NCBI RefSeq assembly: GCF_010993745.1
Contig: NZ_WOTN01000003.1
Coordinates: 992,001-1,056,000, forward strand
DNA length: 64,000 bases
Direction of reading: 5' to 3'
From: Fodinicola acaciae
GTDB taxonomy: Bacteria; Actinomycetota; Actinomycetes; Mycobacteriales; HKI-0501
Positions 54,080-63,209 of this stretch are shown here, piece after piece. Position 1 is the first letter of the stretch. Each line of letters begins with the position of its first letter. The notes under the pieces were generated by a model. That model searched no databases and was not told the origin of the DNA. It worked only from the letters and a program-made list of their open reading frames with translations. The translations under genes were made by a program, and so were the position numbers.

Positions 54080-54290
54080 CGATATCCCAACCGCGCAGCC
54101 GTTGTGGAATTCGACACCAACCCCGAACGTGCCGCGCAACTGGCGTGCTTCGCGGCTCGCCTTCTCGCGGCCGCTTCCGTCGCCGCGAACGTTGTCGCGC
54201 AGAGCGGCTATGCCGATCAGTCGCGCCTGAATCGTGAGGTCAACGACATCGAAGGGATCGCCGCCCTGGCCTGTCGGGCCGGCCAGTCGG
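54080..54290 (+). pseudogene. Fragment of an AraC-type regulator C-terminus
   Basis: AVVEFDTNPERAAQLACFAARLL and then VVAQSGYADQSRLNREVNDIEGIA match the second half of an AraC-family DNA-binding domain, whose end usually reads GYADQSHLxREFxxxxGxTP. Nothing upstream or downstream completes the protein. It is a remnant. Confidence 0.4.
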
Positions 54291-54666
54291 TCGTGGTGGG
54301 ATCGGTTTGCGGATCAGCGCACCCGGCTCGAACACCCACAGTCAGGACATCGGGATGCGTCCACGTCCGCACCCGGCCTGTTCCGCCCTTGCCTGTTCCA
54401 TATGACGGGCCACGTCTTGGCGGCGCGGGATCATCGGCATCATTCCCCGCTATGCGGTTGCCCACGAAGTGGGGGCCTGGTCGCCGGAGCGCTTCCACAT
54501 CGCCAGAACTTGGCGCAACCGAACGATCGCTTCGCCGGTATCGCGGCTCCGTAGATGCGACATGAATTTGTTCGCTCAGAGATGTCTGCGCACAGACCAC
54601 ACACGACGACTTGCCGACGGAGTGGGCCGGGCACGGCGGCGGAACCGCCGTGTTCGTGGATGTTGC
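54291..54666. other. Non-coding interval with terminator
   Basis: I see no reliable gene. A 37-codon frame on the minus strand (MSHLRSRDTGEAIVRLRQVL) is protein-like but ends quickly. The terminator of the STAND gene lies at the right end. Confidence 0.35.
54632..54652 (-). terminator. Hairpin terminator after the PadR-STAND gene
   Basis: CACGGCGG and CCGCCGTG form an 8-bp stem with a 5-nt loop, 15 bp after the stop at 54667 on the minus strand. Confidence 0.65.
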
Positions 54667-56895
54667 TCACGCAGGACCGGACGGCCGAGGTTCGATGGGG
54701 GTGTCGAGTCGTCGGCTGTGGATGTCGCCGCCGGAAGACTTACGGCTGACAAGCCAGTACGCGGTGGGGTCGTCAGCTCTCGCCGCGCGTCGCCACCACT
54801 GGCGTGCCTGTTCGCCTTGCCCTGCATCTTCGAAAATCAGCGCCAGTTCTGCCATTTCTGTGCCGTCGCCGGTGGTCGCGGCTGCCCGTCGCCACCATCG
54901 GGCGCATCCGTCGTCGTCGCCTATGGTGGCCAGGTGGTCGCCAAGTTTGCGCATGGCGCTGGGGTTGCCGGCTTCTGCGGCGAGTGTCCAGAGCCGGATC
55001 GCCTCGGCGGCTTGGCCGTGGGCGAGGTGGACGTCGGCTATGTTGGTCAGGGCGTTCAGGTCGCCGGCGTCGGCCGCCATACGCCACCAGGACAGTGCCT
55101 CCTGTGGGCGTTGTTGGTGCTGCCGGAGGCGTGCCATGTTGGCGGCGGCGGGTCCATACCGGTGCCGGATCGCGGCGGTTCGATAGCAGCGTTCGGCGCT
55201 ACCAATCTGGTGCGCTGACTCGTGGTAGGCGCCAAGGATCGTCATCGCTTCTGGATTATTGGCTGTTGTGGCGGCGTGATACGCGCCGAGTGCGCGGTCG
55301 GGCTCGTGGTGACGATGCGCGGCGTGTCCGATTCGCAGCAGTTCATCGGTGGATGCGTACATGATCGCCAGGTCCCAGACTCGAGTGGGAATCGTGGTTG
55401 AGGCGGTGCGGACGCTGAGTTCGCCGTGCGGGATGAACTGGGTTTCGCACGAATCGGGCAGTGCGGCGAGCGTGAGGCAGGGGATGACGCCGTCTGGAGC
55501 GGTCAGGGCCCATTCGACGGCGGCGCGGAGACGGCCAGGTGTGACGACGGTGTCATTGTCGTCCGGAATGAGGTCGGGAACAAGCGTGTCGACAAGCTGG
55601 CGGGACACGGTGGTCAGACCGGCGCGGTGTAGGTCGAGGACCGCGCGAACTACCGTGTGGCTCAGCGTTAGGATCCCGGACTGATCGCCGGCGCGCTCGC
55701 CATTCCATTGTCGCCATACGTGTTCGGCGCCGCCGAGGTAGGCCGGGATGCGACGGTGGCCGTACCGCAGAGCGTCGATGATGCGCGGATCACGATGTGG
55801 TCGGCGGTTGGCTGCGGTCATCTCGGTTGCGGTGAATTCTTGGTCGAGTTCGACGACCCAGCGAGGATGAGCGAGCCCGGTGTAGGCGCTGGCGAGCGTT
55901 GTCGACGGTGACGAGGGCATCGACAGCCGCTGCCATTCTGTGCTGCGGGCCGTCACGACGATCGTCAGATCGCCGCTGGCGAACGGACACAGTCGGGACA
56001 GGGCGAGAGCGTCGATCGCGCAGCTGGAGACTCCACCGAGATCGTCGATCCAAATGATCGCGTCGGTCAGCCGCAGGCCGGACCGCGCCAGGACCGTCAG
56101 CGCGTCGGCGCGCCGGGGAACGAGCAGCGCGCGGTCGGGCCAGGCCCGAACGGCCTCCCAAGCCGTGCGCGTCTTACCGGCGCCAGGCAGTCCGTGCACG
56201 ACCACAAGCCCGCCGGCACCGACAGCGTCCCGCAGCTCGTCGTCGCAATCGCGCGACAGGTACGTTGGCGCCCGCCGTCCGGCCGAGGACATCGCTGGAT
56301 ATGGCGTGCCGCGGTAGTCGACCCAGATCGCGGGTTTAACGCCGATGCGGCTCATGTCGGTCAGATCCCGCACCAGCGGAGGCCGCCCATGAGCGTCCAA
56401 CGCAAATCCAGCCAATCCATCCAGAGATCTAGCAGCCCGGTCGCATTGCATACTCTGCAGGGCCGACCCATTCATCTCGAACGGGTCCCAGCCCCCGGCG
56501 ATGGTCATGTCGTCAGTGCGCAGACCCGCCTGATCGGCTGGTTGCGCGAGTGCCTGACCGGGCAGGCGGCCGGGCGGTTGGTCGATCGCGAGCATGTCCC
56601 GCAGCTCGGGGCGGCGGGCAAGCGTACGGTCGATGGATTCCTTGGCGCGAGCGCGGCCGCGGGCACTGAGCTGGTAGTAGCGGCGGCGTGCCCGTCCCTC
56701 CACCCGTGGCTCGATCTGTTCCTCACGAGCGTGCAGCCAGCCGTGCTGTTCCAGGCGGAACAGGATCGGATGGACGGTTCCGGTTGGCAGTCCAGTCTGG
56801 TCGCATATCTGCCGCCCGAACAGCTCCAAGTCCGGGTCGGCAATGAAGGTCCGCAGCACCCGCAGGGTCGGTACGGTCATTCGCAGCTCTGGCAC
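54667..56895 (-). CDS. PadR-like wHTH / STAND NTPase / TPR-Sel1 fusion protein
   Basis: This protein has 742 residues from GTG 56895 (737 from ATG 56880). The first ~95 residues are a PadR-type winged helix (FGRQICDQTGLPTGTVHPIL, FRLEQHGWLHAREE). A P-loop NTPase follows: HGLPGAGKT at about 229-237 and Walker B AIIWIDDLGG at 274-283. The last 180 residues are TPR/Sel1-like repeats (ALGAYHAATTANNPEAMTILG, ALSWWRMAADAGDLNALTNI, ARQWWRRAARADDP). A −10 box TAGAAT (56905-56900) would place transcription start at or next to the GTG, so the mRNA may be leaderless. STAND proteins are switch-like NTPases; a PadR head suggests a self-regulating DNA-binding switch. Confidence 0.8.
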   Translation of the reverse strand: MPELRMTVPTLRVLRTFIADPDLELFGRQICDQTGLPTGTVHPILFRLEQHGWLHAREEQIEPRVEGRARRRYYQLSARGRARAKESIDRTLARRPELRDMLAIDQPPGRLPGQALAQPADQAGLRTDDMTIAGGWDPFEMNGSALQSMQCDRAARSLDGLAGFALDAHGRPPLVRDLTDMSRIGVKPAIWVDYRGTPYPAMSSAGRRAPTYLSRDCDDELRDAVGAGGLVVVHGLPGAGKTRTAWEAVRAWPDRALLVPRRADALTVLARSGLRLTDAIIWIDDLGGVSSCAIDALALSRLCPFASGDLTIVVTARSTEWQRLSMPSSPSTTLASAYTGLAHPRWVVELDQEFTATEMTAANRRPHRDPRIIDALRYGHRRIPAYLGGAEHVWRQWNGERAGDQSGILTLSHTVVRAVLDLHRAGLTTVSRQLVDTLVPDLIPDDNDTVVTPGRLRAAVEWALTAPDGVIPCLTLAALPDSCETQFIPHGELSVRTASTTIPTRVWDLAIMYASTDELLRIGHAAHRHHEPDRALGAYHAATTANNPEAMTILGAYHESAHQIGSAERCYRTAAIRHRYGPAAANMARLRQHQQRPQEALSWWRMAADAGDLNALTNIADVHLAHGQAAEAIRLWTLAAEAGNPSAMRKLGDHLATIGDDDGCARWWRRAAATTGDGTEMAELALIFEDAGQGEQARQWWRRAARADDPTAYWLVSRKSSGGDIHSRRLDTPIEPRPSGPA

Positions 56896-57026
56896 GCTTA
56901 TTCTACCCAGGTGGCTAGGGAAAATGATGTTATGTTGAACAGTGGAGCGGGGACCCGGTGGCCACCAGGCCCCCACCCAGCGGAAATGCGGCTACTTCAC
57001 AGCGTCATACACCGCATCTCCCACTA

Positions 57027-57064
57027 TCAGGAGGGCCTGTGCCGTCAGACACAAGCCCTCCTGA
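57027..57064. terminator. Isolated strong hairpin
   Basis: TCAGGAGGGCCTGTG pairs with CACAAGCCCTCCTGA (one mismatch) across an 8-nt loop. It is strong enough to terminate transcription in both directions, yet no gene ends next to it. Confidence 0.6.
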
Positions 57065-57417
57065 CCAAAGGCGGCGGCCAGCAAAACGAACAGGCCTAAC
57101 GCACCTTTGCCGAAAGGCCAGTACCGTCGTACCGACTCTCCGAGCCGGAGGGGAAGACACGTGTCATCCCCACCTGGCGCCTTACCCATTTATCCTCCCG
57201 TACCTCGAGGTAACCGACCGGCAAACCGGCCAGCCGGGACCGTTGGCCCCCGGGGGGCCAGCGAACCATCCTCGCTGTATGAGAACGCGGAATGTCACGG
57301 GCGATGGCGACACAGATCGTAGCGAAGCCGACGCCGGCTGGAGATCTTTTTCTGGTCAGCTGGCCGATCATATTTCCAGCGCATCGCAACGTAGACGATG
57401 ACCTGCGATGATGCGAG

Positions 57418-57437
57418 TCGGGCATTATTGTGCCCGA
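57418..57437. promoter_or_regulatory. Operator-like palindrome upstream of the aldo/keto reductase
   Basis: TCGGGCA-TTATTG-TGCCCGA is a perfect 7-bp inverted repeat, 56 bp before ATG 57494. A TTGACA at 57453-57458 lies just downstream. It could be the site of a dimeric repressor. Confidence 0.5.
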
Positions 57438-57493
57438 TATTCGCGATAAAGATTGACATCCGCGAGGGCGGGCAGAGCTGGTTAACTGCCAGA

Positions 57494-58378
57494 ATGACCC
57501 CATCGTTTGGCCCCGGACCCGGTCGGACCCTTGATATCGGAGGGACCCTCACGGTACCGAGAATCGGTTTTGGCACCGCGCAACTTTGCCGTTGCGACCC
57601 GGGCAGTCAGCCAATCAACCACACCGAGCAGATCGAACTCACACAACAGGCAGTCGAGCTCGGAGTGCGGCACTTCGATGTCGTCGCGTTCGGCGCGACG
57701 TCGGTCGAGCACATCCTCGACATCCTCCACGCTGCGATACATCCCGTTCCGGCCGACGTCACCATCGCAACCAAGGTCAGCCGAACCTTTACCGGAGTAG
57801 GGAAGACTGTACGCCAGGCAGTCGAAATGGAATTCCGGCCGATGATCGAGACAGCCATGGACAGGCTCGGCGTCGATGTGCTCGATCTGGTGTACTTGCA
57901 CAGAGAAGACACCAGCCGAGAAAACGACACGCCCACGGCCGTCCGAGAAACGTACACCTCCCTCGCGGCGCTGCGCGACGAAGGACTGATCCGCCAGATG
58001 GGCGTCAGCGGCGCCACACGTGAGGATCTCAAGGAAATCGGTCTCACCGCCGAGCCGATCGCAGCAGTCCAGAATGCCTTCAATATCGCCAACCAGGCCG
58101 ACTCCGCGCTTGTCGACGAATGCGCAGCCGACAACATCGCCTACATTGCCCGTAAGCCGCTCGACGGCCTCACGACCAGCGAAAAAGCTGACCTGCTACA
58201 ACGCGTCGCCGACCGCCATGGCGCAACCGCCAACCAGGTCGCCATCGCCTGGGCACTCGCCCGCTCGCCGTCCATCGTGCAGATTCCCGGAACAGCCACC
58301 ATCGAGCACCTGATTGAGAATCTTGCGGCAGCTGATCTCGTCCTTGACCGTGAGGACATCGCGTTACTGAGCGCGTAG
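57494..58378 (+). CDS. Aldo/keto reductase-like protein with altered catalytic site
   Basis: This 294-residue protein folds as the AKR barrel: VPRIGFGTAQL, HFDVVAFGATSVEHIL, VTIATKVS (catalytic Lys), VDVLDLVYLHRED (His), IRQMGVSGAT, AVQNAFNIAN and a cofactor-binding end with VQIPGTATIEHLIENL. In active AKRs the tyrosine proton donor lies in a TAxxYGxGxSE segment; here the equivalent reads VVAFGATSVE, so the tyrosine is phenylalanine. It may be inactive, or have another role. NADPH would be the expected cofactor. Confidence 0.85.
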   Translation: MTPSFGPGPGRTLDIGGTLTVPRIGFGTAQLCRCDPGSQPINHTEQIELTQQAVELGVRHFDVVAFGATSVEHILDILHAAIHPVPADVTIATKVSRTFTGVGKTVRQAVEMEFRPMIETAMDRLGVDVLDLVYLHREDTSRENDTPTAVRETYTSLAALRDEGLIRQMGVSGATREDLKEIGLTAEPIAAVQNAFNIANQADSALVDECAADNIAYIARKPLDGLTTSEKADLLQRVADRHGATANQVAIAWALARSPSIVQIPGTATIEHLIENLAAADLVLDREDIALLSA

Positions 58379-58869
58379 AACAGGTACGGGCGGTCAGGCG
58401 AGGGGGATCCGCATGAGCGATCCTGTCACGAGCATCGCTAGTTGGCATCGTCGAATAGCTCAACGCCACAAGTAACGTGCAACCGGAACTTCTTGGAAGA
58501 TCTGCGGATTGCCGCAGGCGAGGTGCGGCGCGGCACCCGGAAGCCGCCGTCGAGCGACGGTTGATCACGTAACAGTATCCGGCGGGCGCCTTCGCGCACG
58601 ATCTGGTCGATCCACGATGACTCGCCCGCGACCGAACGGTCGTTGGCATCAGACACAGGGGCAGGGACGCCGGTGAGTACGACGTGCCTTGCCAACCGAC
58701 GCGCCAACTTCGGCTTGCTTGAGACCGGTTACTCGACCCCAGGAAGGTACGCTCTTCTCAGACCGATCCACAGGTCTGAAGCATTCCTCCCTGATTTACG
58801 GGCAGGATTGAATGAGCGTTAGCGTCTTTGCCAAACAGGAGTCTGATATGTCAACGGCGCGCGAATTTT
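58379..58869. other. Accessory scrap region left of the ISL3 element
   Basis: This contains the IS256-like fragment on the minus strand and no intact gene. Confidence 0.45.
58438..58707 (-). pseudogene. IS256-type transposase fragment
   Basis: The short stretch SWIDQIVREGARRIL (about 58573-58620) matches the conserved N-terminal region of IS256-family transposases, which continue with an alanine/glutamate-rich AEVDAYIA segment. Here the similarity stops at once and the rest of the frame is unrelated. No ends are visible. Confidence 0.35.
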
Positions 58870-60549
58870 GGATCTGGCCCACTTTTCGTGATGGAAGTTG
58901 CCCCTGCAGTGGTTGGTTTAGGTGTGGAGGACGAGTTTCGGAGTAGGTCGAACTTGGCTCGTCCGTACATTTTTCGTTTGATCATCTTGATTTTGTTGAC
59001 GTTGCGTTCAACAGTGCCGGAACTGTAGGGCAAAGGTAAGGCCGGCCAGGACGGCGGCGTGGTCACGTTTGAGTCCGCGGGTGAAGGCACGCAGTTCGGG
59101 TTGCTCGTCAGCCTCGATGCAGGCTATCCAGTTGTTGAGCTGCTCGCCGGTGCGGTGGACGAGCATCTTGGCGAAGCTGGTGACATGCCGCGCCACGGTC
59201 GTCAGGTGGTCGCAGCGGCCCAGGATTTCGATGAGTTTCTGCTGGTCGTCGGCCTCGAGGTTGGCGGGGTTGGTGAGGATCCATTTGGTCGCGGTCCGGA
59301 CCTTCACCGGCGGTGCTGGCGCGGGTGGCGCGCTGGCCAGTGGCCGGAACGCGGCCAGGTAGGACCGCAGGGTCTGGTAGCGGCCGCGGTAGCCGCGGTC
59401 GCGGATCTCCTGATGCAAGGTGAGGGCGTTGGTGCAGCCGGCGTTCCAGCGTTGGTGCAGGTAGGGCACGTATGTGTCGAGGATGCTGGGCCGGCGGCCT
59501 TTCACCTTGCCCAGCAGCTCTTCCACGGAGCCGGCGCGGACGAACTGGCGCACGGTTCCCTTGGCCAGCCCGAGTTCGTCCATGATCGCTTTGATTCCTT
59601 TGCCTGCGGCGTGCAGAGCCTGCACCGCCTCGTACCGATGACGCGTGCGAGCGGCGAGCAGGGACTGCTGTTCCCGTGCCTGCGAGGCGTGAGTGGCTGC
59701 TCGTTCGAGGTCGGGATCGACTGCCGGCGCCGGGTCGACGACGGGGTCCGGTTCGGGTTCGGGCGTGGGTTCGGCGAGGCAGTCGCGGTGCCGGGTGACG
59801 GCCTTTTCGACGTGTTGGGCGAGGTTGTGCCACAGATGCCAGCGGTCGGCCACCTGGACTGCGTCCGGTGCGCCGTCGTTGGGGCCATCAGCGTAGGCGC
59901 CGGCCCGGTCGCGGCAGATCACCTCGGTGCCGGGATGGGCACGTAGCCAGTCGGCGAACGTGTCCGCTTCCCGGTCAGGAAGAAGGTCCACGGCACGGCC
60001 GGCGGTGACATCGATGAGCACGCTGCCATAGACATGCCCGCGCCGAAACGCGAAATCGTCCACACCCAGGACTTTTACGGCGGCCGGAGCGGTGTCGGGA
60101 ATGGCGCGGATGAGCCACAGCAGCGTGCTGCGGCTGGCCGGCATTCCCAGCAGATCGGCCAACCGTGAGCCCGCGCGGCCGGCCAGAACCAGCCCAATCC
60201 GCTCCAGCATCTGCCGCAGCAGCGGCGTTCGACGGGCATGCCGCGTGGTCAGCCCCTCCACCTGCTCCACGAAGGTTGTCGCTGAGCATTCGTTGTTGTC
60301 ACAGAAAAATCGCCGCACCGCCAGCTGCAGCGTCACCAGCTGCCCGGCGATCGAGGCATCGGCCAGGCGCGGTTCATACCGGCTGTGCACCCGCGCCGAC
60401 CCGACTCCGCAGCGTGCGCAACGCCCGTCCCTGTCGCGCGGGCAGGCGCGTAAACGTACCTGACCTGCTCGCACCTCAACCGCCTGCACCAGCACGCCCG
60501 CCAGATGCGGCAACAACCCGGCAACCACACCCACGTCGCCATCGATCAC
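58851..60549 (-). pseudogene. ISL3-family transposase with a C-terminal frameshift
   Basis: GTG 60549 opens a frame with the ISL3 zinc-binding start (CPRDRDGRCARCG, FFCDNNEC), the DDE core beginning VLGVDDFAFRRGHVYGSVLIDV and DRAGAYADGPNDGAP, WHLWHNLAQHVEKAV, and a C-terminal helix-rich part. It stops at 59008 after LTFALQFRHC. The family ending (LPYSSGTVERNVNKIKMIKR, RKMYGRAKFDLLR) continues in the next frame and stops near 58851. One extra A in a run of A at about 59032-59034 explains the shift. Confidence 0.85.
58870..58900 (+). repeat. ISL3 terminal inverted repeat, left
   Basis: This begins GGATCTGGCCCACTTTTCG and ends GATGGAAGTTG. Confidence 0.85.
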
Positions 60550-60693
60550 ATATCAAATATGATCACGTGTTGATCTTCGAACCAAGCTGCCACGCCGCAG
60601 ATTTCCCAACTATTTCAACAAAAACCAAGGCGGTAGCGTTGTCCGGACAGGACCCACCCCAGGCGCTTAGCGACGCTCAAAAGTGAGCCGGGT

Positions 60694-60724
60694 CAACTTC
60701 CATCACGAAAAATGGGCCAGATCC
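60694..60724 (-). repeat. ISL3 terminal inverted repeat, right
   Basis: On the minus strand this begins GGATCTGGCCCATTTTTCG and ends GATGGAAGTTG; it differs from the left copy at one base. Confidence 0.85.
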
Positions 60725-61277
60725 AGATCCAGTTTTCACCCGCCGCCGACATGATACGGGATCCAGTGCGGGGCTATTGCCTCGACAGCCATCATCGCAG
60801 TTTGGATGAACGGTCATCGAGCGAGCAGTCGGAGCTCTGATCGCTGGCTGACGAAGGAAGGGGGCAGATTCTGGTTCCAGAACCGGATCGTCCTTCCCGA
60901 ACGAACGGATCCGCGGTCGGCGGATTGACTGTGTACGTGGGTTCGTTCGGTGGTGAGCTACTGTTTCGTGTCTAGTTTGGTCCGTAGCTTCGGCGTCGCT
61001 GGCTTCGCTTAGGGTCGTCCTCCTCGGTTGTCCTCGACGCCTGCGGCGGTGCCACTTGTTGTGACCTGATCTGCGCTGGTTGCCGAGATCCTCCAAAAGG
61101 TCGATCTCGCTATGTTCCTCGTGGCCGAGAAAACCGATCACCGACGTCCATTCGCCATCTCCCGTTGAGTAGGACTGCCAGACAGATCCGACACTCGAGC
61201 TGCGCGACTGTCACAGCACAGCCAGGTGTCTCGTCTTCTAGGTAGCAGCGCACCAGAGGTGGAAGGAGTCCACAACC
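60725..61277. other. Interval between ISL3 and the SRPBCC gene
   Basis: A minus-strand frame (60677-61141) crosses the IS end and is not credible as one gene. I see no other gene. A GGAAGGAG ribosome site for the SRPBCC gene lies at the right end. Confidence 0.4.
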
Positions 61278-61733
61278 GTGGAAACCGTGACCGTACGACG
61301 GGTCATCGCGGCTCCGATCGAGGAGGTCTTCGACTGGCTCGCGACCACGACGAACTACCGGGCGACTGGCTGGGTCCTGCACGCGCGACTGGCCAGGCCC
61401 GGCCGGGGGGCTCCGTACGGTGTCGGCGCGGTCCGCGTGCACACCTGGCTGATCGGCTGGTTTCGCGAGCGGATCACCGGGTACCAACCGCCGCATTCCT
61501 TCGAGTACGTGATTGAACGCTGCGTACCGCCGGCACGCCACGACGGTGGCCGCATGACGTTCCAGGAGATCGACGGGAAGACACTGGTCACCTGGACCAC
61601 CACTATGCAGGCCCGCCTGCCATTTGGCGCGACGGTCACCCGCGTTGTCGCGGCACCTGTGGTGGCGCACGTGTTCGGCCGGATCCTGGACGCCGCGCAG
61701 GCAACGTTGAACCGCACCCACGCGACAAGCTAA
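61278..61733 (+). CDS. SRPBCC (START-like) family protein
   Basis: This 151-residue protein begins TVRRVIAAPIEEVFDWLATTTNY, the typical start of SRPBCC/polyketide-cyclase-like proteins, with a middle GYQPPHSFEYVIE and an end VAHVFGRILDAAQATL. These proteins bind hydrophobic ligands in a deep cavity. GTG 61278 follows GGAAGGAG. It stands alone between mobile-element debris and a secreted nuclease; its ligand is unknown. Confidence 0.8.
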   Translation: METVTVRRVIAAPIEEVFDWLATTTNYRATGWVLHARLARPGRGAPYGVGAVRVHTWLIGWFRERITGYQPPHSFEYVIERCVPPARHDGGRMTFQEIDGKTLVTWTTTMQARLPFGATVTRVVAAPVVAHVFGRILDAAQATLNRTHATS

Positions 61734-62129
61734 CCGATGGCATGCCGGTACAGATGATCGGCACGATCTCGCAGGTAGGCCGTCGAACGCCAAGGGCCGG
61801 TCGTGATCATTTCAGCGGCGCGAGTCCGTCAATCATCCCCCGGTACGGCTCGTCGGGTCGCGACTGAATGTCGGCAGCGGATCTCAGGCGGTGAGTTGAG
61901 ACACATGGGTCATGTGGTAGGTAGTTCGCACTGTCCTTTGTTTAGGTAGAAATATTCGCGCTTTCCATCTGGTAACCGATCTTGCTCTGTGTCAATCTGA
62001 CGACACGTTCCGACCGGTTCCGCGTGACACGGCCCTGCGTGGCACTTGCCTGGTGGGGGTGCTGACGACGCGCGGAGCCTTGGCTGAGCAGGGCGAGGCG
62101 CGGCGGCTATGACTTGAAGGGAATGACGC
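61734..62129. promoter_or_regulatory. Intergenic region with palindrome
   Basis: This 396-bp stretch contains the inverted repeat CACATG-GGT-CATGTG at about 61901-61917 and a GAAGGGA site just before the next gene. A minus-strand frame at 61910-62131 is not convincing. Confidence 0.4.
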
Positions 62130-62699
62130 ATGAGTCTGGCTCTGAGATCTCACGCTCTGCGGCTCGCCGTCGCTTCCGTCGTTGCCGGTGCGCTGATCCT
62201 CGCCGGCGGCACCATCGCAGGCCCGGCAGCGGCAGCAGGCGTCCATTCGACCACGGCGGCGTCGACGTGTTGGCAGAGCTACCTGCCTTTGCCCGACCCG
62301 ACCTGCCAGCCCGGCGCTAACAATCCCGACGTCACGACCGCCACCATCCACTCCACCATCTGCGTGTCCGGTTACAGCTCCTCCATCCGTCCACCGACCT
62401 CCTACACCACCCCTCTGAAAATCCAGCAGATCAGCGAATACGGCTACACCGACACCTCCACCGCCGACTACGAAGAAGACCACCTCATCGCCCTGGAAGA
62501 CGGCGGCGACCCACGCAGCCCACAAAACCTCTGGCCCGAACCCCGCTACACCGCCGGAGGCAAAACCGCCGCCGACAAAGACACCGTCGAAAACAAGATC
62601 CACACCGCGATCTGCAACGACACCGTCAACCTCGACGCAGCCCGCCACGCCATCGCCACCAACTGGACCACCGCACTGCAAGTCCTCGGCATCAACTAA
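62130..62699 (+). CDS. Secreted HNH-type endonuclease
   Basis: This 189-residue protein has a signal peptide at about residues 1-36 ending AAAAG. The mature protein has CWQSYLP...CQPG (a likely disulfide pair), DYEEDHLIALEDGG (HNH histidine region), PQNLWPEP and KDTVENKIHTAIC, the order of exported HNH nucleases in actinobacteria. It would cut nucleic acid outside the cell. ATG 62130 has a GAAGGGA site. Confidence 0.8.
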   Translation: MSLALRSHALRLAVASVVAGALILAGGTIAGPAAAAGVHSTTAASTCWQSYLPLPDPTCQPGANNPDVTTATIHSTICVSGYSSSIRPPTSYTTPLKIQQISEYGYTDTSTADYEEDHLIALEDGGDPRSPQNLWPEPRYTAGGKTAADKDTVENKIHTAICNDTVNLDAARHAIATNWTTALQVLGIN

Positions 62700-63209
62700 C
62701 CCGGCCTCCCCATCTGGCAGCCAGCGACAGCGGATGCCTGGTCGCGCGGTTCGGGCAAAGACCATAACTCAAAATACGGACAGTCACAGAGCAAGGCGCC
62801 GACCCACCGGTCAGGGGTTCTATCAAAGACGGTTCGTGTGTCATGTGGCCATTCCGTAGATGGCCGCGCGTGGCTCCGTCCCGACCGTCGGGCCGGTTTG
62901 ATACGGGCCCATGCCGTGCTCTGTGTCTGGTCATCGTCGGCTCGCTCGGTCACGAGCTGTTGCGCGGCGGCCTGTCCCCACCGCGTCGCAGCGGGCGCGG
63001 ATCGGTATAGCGGTTGACCACAGGTTTGGGGCGCCTGTCGCATCCATACCATCGCGTTCCTCACCTGCCGTCGCGGGTGGCCCACCGGTCCGCCTACTTC
63101 ATGGACCCAAAACGCGAGACCCGCAGACCGTGTACGTCGAGCACCGGGACCTTGACCGTCGATTGACGGTTGCGCCGTGGCCCTGCGGAAAGAGTCCCGG
63201 AAGCGGGGG
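62700..63209. other. Intergenic region
   Basis: There are long frames on both strands, but none with a motif, a good start or a homologous pattern. I make no gene call. Confidence 0.4.

Larger units (their letters stand above)
56896..57493. other. Regulatory interval with hairpin and palindrome
   Basis: There is no supported gene. It holds the AT-rich promoter of the STAND gene (56900-56940), a strong hairpin at 57027 and a perfect palindrome at 57418 upstream of the reductase. Confidence 0.45.
58870..60724 (-). mobile_element. ISL3-family insertion sequence
   Basis: The element is 1855 bp. The ends are inverted repeats of 31 bp with one mismatch: GGATCTGGCCCACTTTTC... at 58870-58900 and its complement at 60694-60724. 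No convincing 8-bp target duplication is seen (flanks CGAATTTT and AGATCCAG), which suggests later rearrangement or misjudged ends. Confidence 0.85.

Noticed and set aside
56992-57189. Minus-strand 65-residue hydrophobic ORF
   Set aside because: Its end is the hairpin at 57027-57064, and the hydrophobic residues come from that inverted repeat. A structural RNA or terminator explains it better.
60677-61141. Minus-strand ORF ending inside the ISL3 end
   Set aside because: It crosses the element boundary and its last residues are the translated inverted repeat, so it cannot be an old single gene.
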